Of a DNA stretch of 64,000 bases, positions 1 through 10,725 are shown piece after piece; the first letter of the stretch is position 1; each line of letters opens with the position of its first letter. The position numbers and the translations under genes are program-made. A model generated the notes under the pieces. It did no database searches and had not been told where the DNA came from. It saw only the letters and a list, made by a program, of their open reading frames with translations. Source of the stretch: Hermatobates lingyangjiaoensis (taxonomy: Eukaryota > Arthropoda > Insecta > Hemiptera > Hermatobatidae); NCBI GenBank assembly GCA_026182355.1, contig JAPFBL010000119.1, positions 1,436,001-1,500,000 on the forward strand. Reading direction: 5' to 3'.

Positions 1-11
1 GCTTTCTTTAT

Positions 12-235
12 TATTATATATGTATGTATATAACATATCAATGTTCAAACCACAACAAGAAATGGGGAAAAAAAGACTAAGATCTTTCAACTGTAACAAG
101 AGCTCTTCGTCAGACTCAGTTAGTTTTTTTTACTCTGACGAAGACCACTTGTTACAGTTGAAAGATTTTAGGTTTTTTCCCCATTTCTTATTGTGGTTTG
201 AACATTAATTGTTGTTTCGCGTGTTTATTGTGAAA
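12..235. repeat. Inverted pair of family A PLE-terminus repeats
   Basis: Two copies of the family A terminal repeat face each other, making a fold-back of about 190 bp that begins and ends with the same ~20-bp sequence (atgttcaaaccacaa and its complement). Each arm carries a hammerhead-like motif: minus strand 75-117 and plus strand 131-172, with core CTGACGA, a hairpin around ACCR...YGGT-like bases, GAAA and a self-complementary AGATCT/AGATTT. The right copy continues into the family A tail ending in tgtgaaatcttg, then a short (TA)n at about 244-262. Family A is tied to Penelope-like elements by the copy at 19.8-20.3 kb. The 62-residue reading frame across the hairpin is not a gene. Confidence 0.75.
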
Positions 236-304
236 TCTTGTTTATGTATATATATATATATAAACTAGAATTTAAAAAGAACACATAGAAAGGAAATTAC
301 TGAA

Positions 305-364
305 CTCACTACTATATTTCGATGTCCTCGTCTTCAAATATAAATATATATATATATATATATA
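305..364 (-). ncRNA. Hammerhead-like motif (family S) next to (TA)n
   Basis: On the minus strand a TTGAAGA core (first base C changed to T) at 331-337 is followed by a short GA...TC hairpin, GAA, the self-complementary ATAT, A and then GTAGTGAG. On the minus strand the tail runs about 60 bp to the (TA)n at 244-262; another (TA)n lies at 345-364. Same layout as the motif at 11597-11632, with which it shares ATATAGTAGTGAG. Probably inactive because of the core change. Confidence 0.45.
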
Positions 365-844
365 ATGCAGAACATAAGCACAAAATTAACAATATAAAAG
401 CTAGAAAAGAAACCTTGATAATAATAAAAAAATGCTAGCTTGAACTAACAATGAAAAGCGTTTTATTATATTAGAAGCACTTCACATCCGTGAGAAATCC
501 TGAAATATCAAATATCAACTCCAGCAACCAATTACGCTTGTTTGGAAACCGATCAAAAAGAAGTAGGACCTTTCCTCGGGAGATGAAGATTTAAAACAAC
601 AATGACACTTGACACTAGCAATCTGCTAACACCAGGTATTGTAAACTTTAATGACTGTAAATAGTCAACTTTTAATTTTATTGCTCTTAAAGTAGTTATA
701 GATTCAATTTTGTCAATTCCTGAGGATGGTGATATGAGCTCATCAAAACGGTGGTATTTATCACTATTGACTGACCAGTGATATCACTATTGATACCGTA
801 ACTGTCATAACTACTTAATGATCAATGAATATCCTTGCTACAAT

Positions 845-1055
845 TCTTACCCTGACATTACACTTACTCCATTGATATGAACACTAAACTGAGCTTGCGT
901 TTGAATTGTCATAGTGCTCGGTGTATAACTTTGCAACCGTCGTATTGCCATCTGTGGTAATGTCATTGACTCAGTTTCAATTATTGTTTCCGAGCTCGAA
1001 GTACTAACTAGATCCGTGATACTTAACATCAATGTTACATTCAGGGCTTCTGAGA
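845..1055 (-). CDS. Candidate internal coding exon, product unknown
   Basis: On the minus strand a stretch at 1049-851 is bounded by a pyrimidine-rich acceptor (caatccctctcag) and a good donor (CAGG then GTAAGA). It is 199 nt long and open throughout in one frame: 65 codons flanked by two partial codons, beginning ALNVTLMLSI and ending HINGVSVMS. It is Ser/Thr-rich with one Asn-Val-Thr sequon, suggesting an extracellular or secreted segment. Base composition is less AT-rich than the flanks. No family is recognised and no neighbouring exons were found, so this is a splice-consistent exon candidate rather than an established gene. Confidence 0.35.
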
Positions 1056-1554
1056 GGGATTGGTAACAAAGTCAATCTTGTTTTCCATGACACAGAACAA
1101 TAAGGTCGACACCAGTTCTCCTGCTTGTTGGGAGTAAATTAATTGTAATAAAGAACATGTGTCACACTAGCTATAATTTGTTATAATATTCTACTACATA
1201 GAACTATAAGTATTCAATTAAGTTTTAAAATATTGAATTATCTCTTATAGCATATTAAGGAAATGCATATTAAATTTAAAGAATATTTTAAATTTATGAT
1301 ATGTATATATCATATCTACATAGTAGCCATATTTATTTGTAACAAATCATTCAATTTATTGCCAGTTTGTTTAGCATAATATTACTTATAGTGAAGTTGG
1401 GTGTAGACCACACTACATTTTTTTCAAAATTTCTAAACATTTTACTTTATAATTACTTTGTTTATTTTTTTACTTAATCACTTCTTATTTATATTTCTTA
1501 TGCATTGTTTACCTATATATATTTCTTATACTTTCCATTTAGTATAAAAATCAC
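1050..1554. other. AT-rich sequence, nothing recognised
   Basis: No open frame, repeat or RNA gene is visible between the candidate exon and the transposon-like terminus at 1555. The sequence is simple AT-rich DNA, consistent with intron or intergenic sequence. Confidence 0.5.
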
Positions 1555-1821
1555 TAGTGATGGGACGATACCAATATCTTTAACGATTCCGATACGAGTC
1601 CCGATAATGCATTACTTTCTATTCTGATTCAAATACGAGTCACGACTCTGATACCTCCAATGAATTATGCTTATTTTCAGACCCTGAAGCAGGGTTAAAA
1701 TACAAATGTTTTATAGACAAAGCACATTTATTAATCATCTCTTCAGAATTTACGCACATCATTTTATTATACGAAAAAATAATTATTTTATGGCATGAAT
1801 TAAAAAAAATCTGTTAATTGT

Positions 1822-1825
<4 letters not shown>

Positions 1826-1867
<42 letters not shown>

Positions 1868-2084
1868 GAGTATATATATAAAGATTTCACATAAACACGT
1901 GAAACAACAATCAATAATGACACTACAAGTCTTGTTTTCCTATTTCATATTGTGGTTTGATCATTTTTATATATATACATAAAAAGATTTCACATAAACA
2001 CGTAAAATATCAATCAATGATCAAACCACAATAAGAAATGGGAAAACAAGACTAAGATCTTTTCCGATTTCTTATTGTAGTTTG

Positions 2085-2124
<40 letters not shown>
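1826..2124. repeat. (TA)n arrays with family A tail fragments
   Basis: Long (TA)n arrays at about 1826-1866 and 2087-2124 flank two copies of the family A tail (aagatttcacataaacacgtg..., near 1882 and 1983), one with a short inverted end. Neither copy retains the CTGACGA core; the second stops within the GAAAGATCTT region. They are truncated PLE-terminus repeats. Confidence 0.65.
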
Positions 2125-2125
<1 letters not shown>

Positions 2126-2332
2126 GTTTCACAGTGATTCACAAACACAACTCTAAGGAACAAACACACTTACTGTCTCTAATTTTCGGTTGAACCGTCA
2201 TCAGGAGAGTTGAGATAGGAACACCAAGCGCACTTGTGAAGCGACGGTTGGAGACCTGGGCTCAACCGAAAATTAGAGACAGTAGGTGTGTTCGTTCCTT
2301 AGAGTTGTGTTTGTGATTCACCGTGAAAAGTT
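2126..2332. repeat. Inverted pair of family B terminal repeats with hammerhead motif
   Basis: Two family B copies face each other. The minus-strand copy has a complete hammerhead-like motif at 2172-2210: stem I TCTC pairing with GAGA, core CTGATGA at 2204-2198, hairpin CGGT-TCA-ACCG, GAA, self-complementary AATT, A, then GAGA. The right-hand plus-strand copy keeps the 3' half (accgaaaattagagacag) but has lost the core. The two arms share about 65 bp of tail (tgtttgtgattcac...). Confidence 0.65.
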
Positions 2333-2365
2333 TGTTGGCCTTTTGGATCGTTTTCCTGTTTACAA

Positions 2366-2539
2366 TATATATATATATATATATAAAAGGTGTGTCACTT
2401 TGTGTCGGTCGGTGGACACTTCCACGTCTCCTCTCCTGTGTTCCTTTTCCTTTTCCCACCTTTCCTGAGGATGGCGTGATAGCCGAAATGATCGATAAAA
2501 GTGAGTGTTAGTATCTTTTTTGTTTTCTTATGATAACTT

Positions 2540-2592
<53 letters not shown>

Positions 2593-2595
2593 AAT
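2366..2595 (+). ncRNA. Hammerhead-like motif (family C) between (TA)n arrays
   Basis: Core CTGAGGA at 2465-2471 is followed by hairpin GGC-GTGATA-GCC, GAA at 2485-2487, ATGAT (self-complementary around G), C at 2493 and GATAAAAGTG. The bases before the core (cacctttc) can pair with AAAGTG after it to form stem I with a small bulge. A ~55-bp tail leads to a (TA)n array at about 2543-2590, and another (TA)n precedes the unit at 2366-2384. All canonical hammerhead positions are present, so this is one of the better candidates for activity. Confidence 0.55.
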
Positions 2596-2770
2596 TAATA
2601 TAAACATGTGACGTTGCAATCAATTATCAAACCACAATATGAAATGGGAAAACAAGTCTAAGATCTTTCAACCGTAACAAGCGGTCTTCGTCAGAGTCAA
2701 AAACCCAGTTTTTGTCAAGCGAAGACCGCTTGTTACAGTTGAAAGATCTTAGTCTTTTCAAAGCTTACTA
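2596..2770. repeat. Inverted pair of family A repeats
   Basis: The minus-strand copy holds a full family A motif at 2656-2698: GACT, CTGACGA, AGACCG-loop-CGGTT hairpin, GAAAGATCTTAG. The plus-strand partner at 2711-2754 keeps the hairpin and GAAAGATCTTAGTC but its core has decayed to TCAAGCGA. The left end carries the family tail next to the (TA)n array. Confidence 0.65.
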
Positions 2771-3165
2771 CCTAAGAATTAATATAAATAAAATATCCAG
2801 CTGAACAATGCCACTCTATATAAAACTGAAGTCCGTTTTAAATAAGTATCAATTACATGTTGTCTCTAGTTATTCTGTCGCATAACCATTTAGTGTAAAA
2901 AACTACTCCCTTAGGGAATCAGCATCGGAGGGCAGACTTCGTCATCCCTCAGCCCTCTCAAAAAAAAAATTATCGCTCCTATTTCTTTTAATCTGTTAAT
3001 GTGCTCAACTTCTTCTTTCGTTATAATGACACTTCAGATATGAAGATCTATAGATTATACTGATACTTTGAATTGAATAAAGTTAAATATCTCCGATTCT
3101 GGTTGCAATACCTAAAAAAGTTTCGATATTTCCAATTCCCGATCCGAGTACTCGTCCCATCACTA

Positions 3166-4387
3166 GTAAATACTTGATTTTTCCATTTCATCTTCATATG
3201 AATATTTTATACATAGTATAATTTAAATATGCAAATACCATTTTATCGCAAATCAATCTCTTATATTTTAATGTGTTAGTACTTCTCGTGATGACTACAC
3301 ACGTCAAGAGTAAGATAAATTCCTAAATTCTCTCCTGATGATAACGTCATCAAAATATTTATTTCAGTTCAATTAAATAATGATAATATGTTTGATGCCT
3401 AACATAGAAGGGAGAGAATGATAAATCCACACCAAATAATTGCATTGTCCCTATCTTATATCTTTAATCTCTGCTTTCTCTTAACGAGGTCTTAATAGGA
3501 TCGATATCACTTTCAGTGATAGTCGGTTTTGGTTGAGTCACGTAGTAGTAAACAGCTGATTACCACATTTTTTCCACATAAATATACATTAGTTACTTAT
3601 AAAGAAACGTCAAATCGAAGGTCAAACCAAAATATTTGGTAAATATTTACTAATTAAGCAATATTAAATTAGTAATTGTGATGGTTAGATCACCGATGTT
3701 GAACAACATTCAGCATAGTTAGCAGTTGGATGAATCAAATGCAGTTGCACCCTTATAAATGTGACTCAATCATGACACGAAATCCAAAAATGTTTGAGGC
3801 ACTTTGTCTTAACATGGGTTTGTTGTAAAAAAAAAAAAAGAAAAAGAAAAAATTGTAACAGGCGTTTTGACATTTATAGTTCTTGGTGAAATTTCAACTA
3901 ATCCGTCATAAATGAAAATTATGAGAATACAAACAACTACGGATTAATGGATGTAAAAACATGCTTCTATGACGAATCAAACACCTTTCCGTGAAGTTAC
4001 CGAGACTCCTTTCCATTTTCTTTTCCCTAAAAATCTTTACAGTTTGTTCAAAATATCATGCCTCTCCTTCCTGAGGACAATGAACCTAGATGAGAAAAAC
4101 TTTTTTTCCAACCCCCCATTCTTACACGCTTTACCCTTTTGGATTATCCAAAACTTGTTTATAAATCCAAAATATTTTTTTAAAAGATTTCTAACTTAAT
4201 TATATTTATAATTTAATGAAAACCATATCTTCACTGACGAATTTACTTTATAAGAATAAGAAAGGGTTTGGTTGCTTCCAACATTTTGCAGAGATTATGA
4301 ACAAAAGATACTTATGTTTTTTGATTACTTTCAAATGTAAAATAATAAAATTAATGATGATTTTTGTGCCTATTATGATTATGGTTC

Positions 4388-4388
<1 letters not shown>
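3166..4388. other. AT-rich intergenic or intronic sequence
   Basis: Nothing recognisable apart from A/T runs (for example a poly-A-rich tract near 3826-3850). The 76-residue frame at 3969-4199 has no family resemblance and is probably chance. Confidence 0.5.

Positions 4389-4436
<48 letters not shown>
4389..4436. repeat. (TAA)n microsatellite, about 16 units
   Basis: Uninterrupted trinucleotide run. It may be the tail of an old LINE insertion, since (TAA)n tails adjoin LINE 3' ends elsewhere in the window, but no LINE sequence is recognised beside it. Confidence 0.85.
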
Positions 4437-4438
<2 letters not shown>

Positions 4439-4815
4439 AAGTGATAGACAGTTAAATCAGGTGAATATCTTGTGAAAATCAAACTTTATAGTTTAAAGAA
4501 CGGTACTATTAGAAAAATGGCATGATTTAAACAATTAGAACAAAATTAAACATTTTATAGTGAAAATAATTTAAATTCAAGAAGTTGAGAAGAGTAAACG
4601 ATGTTGGAGTACACATGCTATTGAGTACTGTTTGTAAGAACAGGATGTGGTCGTTAGTAAACACAAGCAATTACCGTATAACGTGGAAGGAAAAAAAACT
4701 ATTCCATTGGGTCCTTGCATTGTCTAGAAAAAATAGATTTAGATATGGCCGACAGTAATTTAATATCTCACCTCTGAATCAGTAATGACTGCATGGGTCT
4801 TACACCTTTTACATA

Positions 4816-5125
4816 ACATGTCTTATAGCTTGTACATAACATGCTATACAACATGTCTTATAGCTTGTACATACGTGCAATACACATGTCTTATAGCTTG
4901 TACATACGTGCAATACACATGTCTTATAGCTTGTACATACGTGCAATACACATGTCTTATAGCTTGTACATACGTGCAATACACATGTCTTATAGCTTGT
5001 ACATACGTGCAATACACATGTCTTATAGCTTGTACATACGTGCAATACACATGTCTTATAGCTTGTACATACGTGCAATACACATGTCTTATAGCTTGTA
5101 CATAACATGCTATACAACATGTCTT
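4816..5125. repeat. 33-bp tandem repeat array
   Basis: About nine units. The interior units have an exact 33-bp period, starting at 4851, 4884, 4917, 4950, 4983, 5016, 5049 and 5082. The first (4816) and last (5082) units are 35-bp variants in which 'catacgtgcaatac' is replaced by 'cataacatgctatacaac'. Each unit contains the short palindromes ACATGT, AGCT and TGTACA. Because 33 is a multiple of three, four frames stay open on both strands; these frames are artefacts of the repeat and not genes. Confidence 0.9.
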
Positions 5126-5516
5126 ACATCTTCAATAAATACTAAACTATTGTAAATACTATCTTCTAAACAAGAGGCACACATTTTTTCTATGAATTTA
5201 GTTGTATATAATTTTTCTTAAACTTGGTATAAACATCCCTGATATTATATGCACTTAAATAAGTTAAAAAAAAATTAATACTGTACCACTGAAAAGTGCT
5301 AATTAACTATAAACTAACTGAAATTTGTTCTTATTATTTAGTGCTTTTAATTTTTTGTTCCAAATTTGAGTGTTAGAAGAAATATTTACTTTTCACATAT
5401 TTTCAATATATGAATATTATATGGAAAAATGAATCATCAACATTTCTTTAAAAAAAAGAATAAATTAATGTCACTCACATAGATAAATATTGTGTATGTA
5501 TGTGTATCTCAATCAT
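5126..5516. other. AT-rich sequence, nothing recognised
   Basis: No coding, RNA or repeat signal seen. Confidence 0.5.
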
Positions 5517-5695
5517 ATTGCTAAATAACGCCCCATATTTGGCTTGTATCTGTTTCTTGCAAAATTTCTCCAGGTTTCCGGAATTCCTTCCTCGTCTTCA
5601 TTAATGATGAGACGAGGAAGGAATTCCAGAAACTGTAGAAATTGTGTAAGAAAAAGATACAAGCCAAATATGGGGCATTATTTAACAATAAAAGT
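5517..5695. repeat. Fold-back repeat, ~80-bp arms
   Basis: An inverted repeat centred near 5606, with arms matching at more than 85% (ccccatatttggcttgtatc and complement). The centre reads TCTTCATTAATGATGAGA. On the plus strand ATGATGA is followed by a purine-rich stretch, GGAATTCC, GAAAC and TGTAG, which loosely resembles the hammerhead layout of other fold-backs but with a damaged core. A (TA)n array follows at about 5770-5789. Confidence 0.6.
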
Positions 5696-6269
5696 TAAAT
5701 GCTTATTTAACAATTATTTTTAAAAAGTTATTTAACAATAAAAGAGGACTGCTTCCAACTTTTACAAATATATATATATATATATATATTGTCAATCTGA
5801 TAGAATAATTATATAATAAATCCGGATTCAGTCAGTTTTTTAAATTCATTCAAAGTAAGAATGCGAACTAACTCAATCAAATTAAATGAAAATTTAATTT
5901 AAATTAGATTATACTTCATATATTGAAACTAATATATGAAAAATATATTTACCAATATTCCTAAAAAAAAGAAAAGGAATTGAAACAAGAGTGTGATTCT
6001 TCTTGTATCCTCATAAAAACCCATATCTGTTATCTTAAATATCGCAAAAATATCAACAACTGAAATATGCCTCGACCGTCTGATATGAATGAAAGTACGA
6101 TTCTAAAATGTAAACATAATTTAGAAAGCAAGATGCGTAACCTTTACCTAAAATAAAATAGCTTTCTTTGATTATTTTGTAGAGTTTGCTGTAACAAATT
6201 TGACTAATTTTGAAGTTCCCAGTCAAAGATCTACTTTCATTAGGTTAAACATTTGCATATAAGTAAATC
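5696..6269. other. AT-rich sequence, nothing recognised
   Basis: Contains the short (TA)n array at 5770-5789; otherwise no feature seen. Confidence 0.5.
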
Positions 6270-7875
6270 AAAAAGATGATAGACATGATAAGTGACTTAG
6301 AAAAGATCTTGTCTTGCATTAATGTTGAATACAGCAGAGATACTTGAATATAGCAGAGATAGATGTCGGTGTGCCAATATTATAACAAATCATGGTAATA
6401 GGATATAAAATTCATCTCATCTACTGAGAAAGCAAAATATATGTGTGGTCATTGTTTCAATAAAACTCTTACATTCTTAAAACAGCATAAAAAAGCAATG
6501 CTACCTTAACGAAAGTAGAAGATTATAAGCAAAAAATAAAAGCTATATTAGGGGATACTAACACGTATTCAATAGTAATAAGAGATCCATCATCAACATT
6601 TCATAATAAAGGGAATAAGATTGCTGATGAACTATAAACAACAGAGAGTATAGATTTTCATCAATCTTTACTTTTGAAGCGACATGAATGTATCGTTTAG
6701 TGCCGTGGTTTCCAACCTGTGGGGCGCGCCCCCCTAAGGGGGCGCGAAGGGCTGCCAGGGGGGGCGCAAGCACTTCATAAATAGAAAAATTACTTAGTTA
6801 CTAAGTAATTTTTCTAAATACAATTATAAATTATTTCAAATGCTACTTTATTACGTTTTTATTTTATTACGTTTTGCGACATCATACTTGTGTGAATCAG
6901 GATTTAGTTCAGTTGCTGTTCTCAAAACAAAATACCGTTCTCGCTTAGTAATAGAAAAGGAATTACGGGTCTCAATTTCATCACATTCTCAAAGATTTGA
7001 GAAACTCTGCTCAGAGAAGCAAGCGCAACCATCACACTAGTAAAGGTAAGCCTATACATTCAATCATATATATGAGTACATAATTATGTATTGTATCATT
7101 TTTTATCTCTGACTTGTGCCAACTATGACAGTAAATAGCAATATTTAAACCAGAGTGAAGGGGGGGGGGGGCACAGGGAACTTATTATTTAATGAAGGGG
7201 GGCGAGAATTCGAAAAGGTTGGAAACCACTGGTTTAGTGGAACTCTATAAACCAGGATGTTCCTTCATCTAATAGAACCGTACATAGTTTATAAGTCCAA
7301 CTTAAGAACTTTCTGAATATGAAGTAAATTATCTGAGTTATTATTATCATGAAAACTGAGTGAAATGTAAAAAAACACAGATTAGAATTCAAACAACTCT
7401 TATCCAGCCAACAATTACCTGATAATGTAAGTATGCTTTCCTTTGATGTTCAAACACTTTTTACTGATATACTGTTTGATTTAGCATTTACTTTAGTTAA
7501 AAAAGCAATGAAATGAGATTAGACCTTACGCTGGAATGAAGAGAGAAGTTTTTTATTTTGATAATAGATCGAATGTGAGGCAATTCTTCGTGAAATTTTA
7601 TATAAACGTCTTTGGATTGTCAATGGGATCTTCAATATTACCAGTTCTTGTCAATACGAGTATGCTTGACTTATTAAAAGACTGCATAAACAGACTACAA
7701 TGGAAGCAACATTTATTAAAACATTATATGGATGACCTATTTTTAATTAGTAAAGGAGGAGAGGAACAACATACATTGCACATTTCTAATTCTTTGACTC
7801 TAAAATAGGCTACAGTTTGATAAAAAAACATAAAAAGATGTAAACCTCTCGTTTTTAAAGGTAAAATTTATACCG
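6270..7875 (+). pseudogene. Penelope-like element reverse transcriptase remnant
   Basis: Interrupted PLE coding sequence. Before 6703 the reading includes DYKQKIKAILGDTNTYS and FHQSLLLKRHECIV, matching the region upstream of the PLE RT core. It resumes after a hAT insertion. From about 7400 it reads LPDNVSMLSFDVQTLFTDI, corresponding to the RT motif with the first catalytic aspartate (SFDV-LFT-I). At 7614-7670 is FGLSMGSSILPVL, the PLE form of the next RT motif, and at 7720-7745 is YMDDLFLI, the catalytic [YF]xDD box. Stops and frameshifts are spread throughout, so it is dead. The GIY-YIG endonuclease end is not present here. RT motif spacing and wording favour PLE over LINE or LTR RTs. Confidence 0.8.
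6703..7231 (+). mobile_element. Non-autonomous hAT element, 529 bp, with 8-bp TSD
   Basis: Terminal inverted repeats: left ccgtggtttccaacctgtgg, right ending ggttggaaaccactg. They are flanked by a perfect 8-bp duplication GTTTAGTG (6695-6702 and 7232-7239), the hAT hallmark. The GC-rich ends (ggggcgcgcccccc) contrast with the AT-rich interior. Plus-strand codons at 6840-7040 encode a hAT transposase C-terminal dimerisation segment (TSYLCESGFSSVAVLKTKYR and RFEKLCSEKQAQPSH), similar to the ZBED/Charlie-type group. The catalytic domains are deleted, so it would need transposase in trans. It sits inside the PLE RT remnant. Confidence 0.9.
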
Positions 7876-8149
7876 GCTGAAAATAGAAATATCTTAACAG
7901 ACCATTGTTAATGATTTGTTAAGGTAATAAATACGACAATATTAATAATATTTGAGATGATAATAAGACAATAAAGACAAAGCCTATTAGTCCTTTAAGC
8001 CTAATAACTTTGTGAATTATTGCTCCTCTCATATCTTTTAACTGAATTGTTAAGAAAATTTGGCCACAAAACTAATTTAAAATACTAGTCCACATTTTTT
8101 TAAATAACAATAAAAAAAATAAAAAATAATATATTAAAAAGAATGGTTA

Positions 8150-9100
8150 TTCAAATAATGTAATTGAAACATTTTATTTTTCTACATAGTCACTTTTTAG
8201 CTCGATACGTCCAGCGTTTTTCTAATTTTTTTATTCTCTCCAAATAATATGTTTTCTCAAAGCTCTCAAAATACGCGTTTGTTTCAGTAATGACTTGTTC
8301 ATTCGACTCAAATCTCTTACCGCCCAGCCATTTCCTTAGGTTTGGAAACAGAAAATAGTCCCAAAGGGCTAAATCTGGAGAATATGCTGGATGGGGTAGC
8401 AGTTCGTATCCCAATTCGTGGATTTTGGCTATCGTGAGTAGACAAGTGTGAACACGTGCATTGTCTTGATGGAACAGCACATTCTTCTTTACCAAATGCG
8501 ACCGTTTTTGCCGGCCGCAAAAATCAACGTCGAATCTGTTCAAAAGCTTTGAATAATATTCGCCGCTGATCGTTTTACCTTTCTCGAGATAATCGATGTG
8601 AATGACACGACGTGCATCCCAAAAAACTGTGGCCATGACCTTGTTGGCTGACAGACTCTGGCTTTCTTTGGTCCACCTTCGCCCACAGTAACCCACTGTT
8701 TCGATTGTTCCTTGGTCCCTGGCGTGTTGTGATGGATCCATGTTTCATCCACAGTAACCAAACGGCGCAAAAATTTGTCCGGATTACGGCTGAACATCGC
8801 TAAACACTCTTTTGAAGTAGTCACACGATTGTGCTTATGGTCAAGTGTGAGCAATCGTGGCACCCATCTCGCGAAGAGTTTTTTCATGTCCAAATATTCG
8901 TGTAAAATATGATGTACCCGTTCAGTTGAGTTGCCTACAGTATAAGCCAACTCTCACACTTTCATTCTCCGATCATGCAATATCATTTTATGGATTTTAT
9001 CGACCTGAACGTTCGACGTCACTAGTGCTGGCACGACTACAAGTGGTATTTATCAAGTCTTTCCTTGGTTTCAGTGATGGATTTTATACGTAAAAAGTAA
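8150..9100 (-). pseudogene. mariner transposase relic
   Basis: Minus-strand mariner (Tc1/mariner, DD34D) transposase. Reading from 9020 downward: VDKIHKMILHDRRMKV, then TERVHHILHEYLDMKKL (second helix-turn-helix), WVPRLLTLDHKHNR linker and VTVDETWIHH with the first catalytic Asp. A frameshift near 8640-8690 moves to FWDARRVIHIDYLEKGKT, HQDNARVHTC (second Asp) and YSPDLALWDYFLFPNL. Exactly 34 residues separate the second and third Asp, though the usual PS before the last Asp is LW. A stop interrupts the start region and the N-terminal part is missing, so it is inactive. Terminal repeats were not found with confidence. Confidence 0.85.
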
Positions 9101-9630
9101 TGCTTAAATAGCACACGAAATTCACTTCAATTCGTAAAAATACACGAGTTTGTCTGCTTTGAATGACTATCAAACACCGATTGCACGTGTTAGCTGGTTC
9201 ATAATTAGATAGTTGTCCACTAATAGATTACAGATGACGGCAGCACTGTTGCATTTAGAGTAACTGCTCGGGAAATTCAAAAAGTCACAGACTTTTCAAT
9301 TCGCCTTCATATTGTGCCTACAACGTGCTTCGTCTCAAAAATAACCTATAAAGACTGCATTAGAATCATTGTAATGATTTTACATCTGAACATCATATTA
9401 TTTATGTTTAAATGTAAAACATAATTATTTTGGTTAACATAATAATATTTGATCTTGTCAAATTTACCATTGCTCTCTCTCCTGATTATCAGGCATATTC
9501 GGCAAACCATTTTCACTTCTTATTATGACAAAAGTCGAAATATAGAAGTTGTGTCTCTATTTTTCTTAACAGCTTTCTCAATTTTTCTAAATAACACTCT
9601 TATTATTTCGTCTACACAATAAAGTACATC
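9101..9630. other. Possible mariner flank, then AT-rich sequence
   Basis: 9101-9300 is less AT-rich than its surroundings and may still belong to the mariner (gggaaattcaaaaagtcacag near 9270), but no terminal repeat could be matched to the other side. Nothing seen in the remainder. Confidence 0.35.
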
Positions 9631-9637
9631 TCCAATA

Positions 9638-9680
9638 GTCTACATGTTTCGAATTATCAACAATCATCATCAGGACGTGA
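9638..9680 (-). ncRNA. Hammerhead-like motif (family J), core intact
   Basis: Minus strand: stem I GTC, core CTGATGA (9673-9667), hairpin GATT-GTTGAT-AATT with one unpaired base on each side, GAA, self-complementary ACATGT, cleavage base A, then GAC pairing with GTC. Every invariant core base of a type I hammerhead is present. Stem III, being a 6-nt palindrome without a loop, would have to form between two RNA copies, as described for PLE hammerheads. No second arm faces this copy. No protein-coding remnant is visible next to it. Confidence 0.55.
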
Positions 9681-9699
9681 ATAACTTCTTGAGTGATTT

Positions 9700-10420
9700 T
9701 TCTGGTTTATTATATATGCAAAGTGAAGACAGTAGGGATTGTTTTCCTTCAAGTTTAAGATAAGCTGGTCGTTAATCCTGTGAGGTGAGTGGCCTCTCGG
9801 GCTGAGTTACTACCTGCAAGGGTTTCTGGATGCTTTTGATGGGAATTAACCAGTTTTAAAATTCCACCAGTATTTTCGACTTGAATATTTATTTAAAAGT
9901 GGACTCAGTTTTCAATTTTAGGAAAATTGAGAAACTTGTTAGGAATAGATATCAATAAAGTTTGGTGTCATTTTCAATAATGTGTATCAAGGGAGGATTG
10001 CTACCAAAATTTAGAAATATATATATAAAATCTGAAGGAAAACTACACGTCAACCAACTTTTGAAAATGTCAAACTACTTAGTAATCAAAATAGTAAATG
10101 ATATTTATATTATGATAGATATACTTAGGTGGCCAAGATTTTAGAAGCCTGCTAAATACTCGCAAACCAGATATGCCCAAATAACTATCTTCTACTTCCA
10201 CATCCTTTTAAGAAATATGATTGTAGTTCGTCTGGACAATTGTTCATTCACTACTGAATGCCTTTTTGGTTCTAGTTAATCTCCTTGACTCTAAAGTCAA
10301 GTCTAGTTAATCTCCTTACTAAAGGGCTGTTTTTCTTATTTATTTATTATTGTTTCATAAACCGAAATTGACGTCGGCAGTGAGAGTTTGATTTTTGAAC
10401 CTAGAAAATTTGACCGAATC
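9700..10420. other. AT-rich sequence, nothing recognised
   Basis: No repeat or coding signal beyond short chance frames. The region precedes a long (TA)n array. Confidence 0.45.
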
Positions 10421-10436
10421 CCGATTAGATAACACA

Positions 10437-10494
<58 letters not shown>

Positions 10495-10725
10495 CAAAGG
10501 ATGAATGCATGATGCTATGATGTTGTCCGTTAGGATCACTTATCAAACGATTGAAAAATAAAAAGAACATGGAGGAACAACTCACTTCAATATTTTGACC
10601 TCGTCATCATCAGGAGAACAAGAAGAAGAATAGTTGTGCTCGGCTGGGAAACAGTAACTAACCACGCAGTGCGTATGTACATATGATCATTGATGTGGAC
10701 ATGGTCGAAATATTGAATTAAGTTC
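10437..10725. repeat. Family D/M repeats facing each other beside a (TA)26 array
   Basis: The (TA)n array (10439-10491) is followed by a minus-strand family D unit: ~90 bp of tail, then a hammerhead-like motif at 10583-10620 with CTGATGA (10613-10607), hairpin GAC-GAG-GTC, AAA in place of GAA, self-complementary ATAT, T and GAAGTGAG. At 10692-10722 on the plus strand is a partner with tTGATG, GGAC-atg-GTC, GAAATATTG. The G-to-A change in the D copy should abolish cleavage. Confidence 0.6.

Larger units (their letters stand above)
1555..3165. mobile_element. hAT-like element with TIRs, filled by later insertions
   Basis: The left end TAGTGATGGGACGA (1555) and right end TCGTCCCATCACTA (to 3165) are inverted and fit the TAGTGATGGG-type ends seen in some hAT elements. 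Both ends continue into matching 'GATTCCGATACGAGT'-like degenerate sequence. A clear 8-bp target duplication is not visible (aaaatcac against gtaaatac). The interior holds several (TA)n arrays and at least four hammerhead-type repeats (families A, B and C), so they arrived later. No transposase is recognised. Confidence 0.45.

Noticed and set aside
4785..5155. Four long overlapping frames in the 33-bp array
   Set aside because: The period is a multiple of three, so frames stay open on both strands. Composition is purely repetitive with no gene signal.
6720..6775. CpG island promoter
   Set aside because: The GC-rich stretch is the terminal region of the hAT element.
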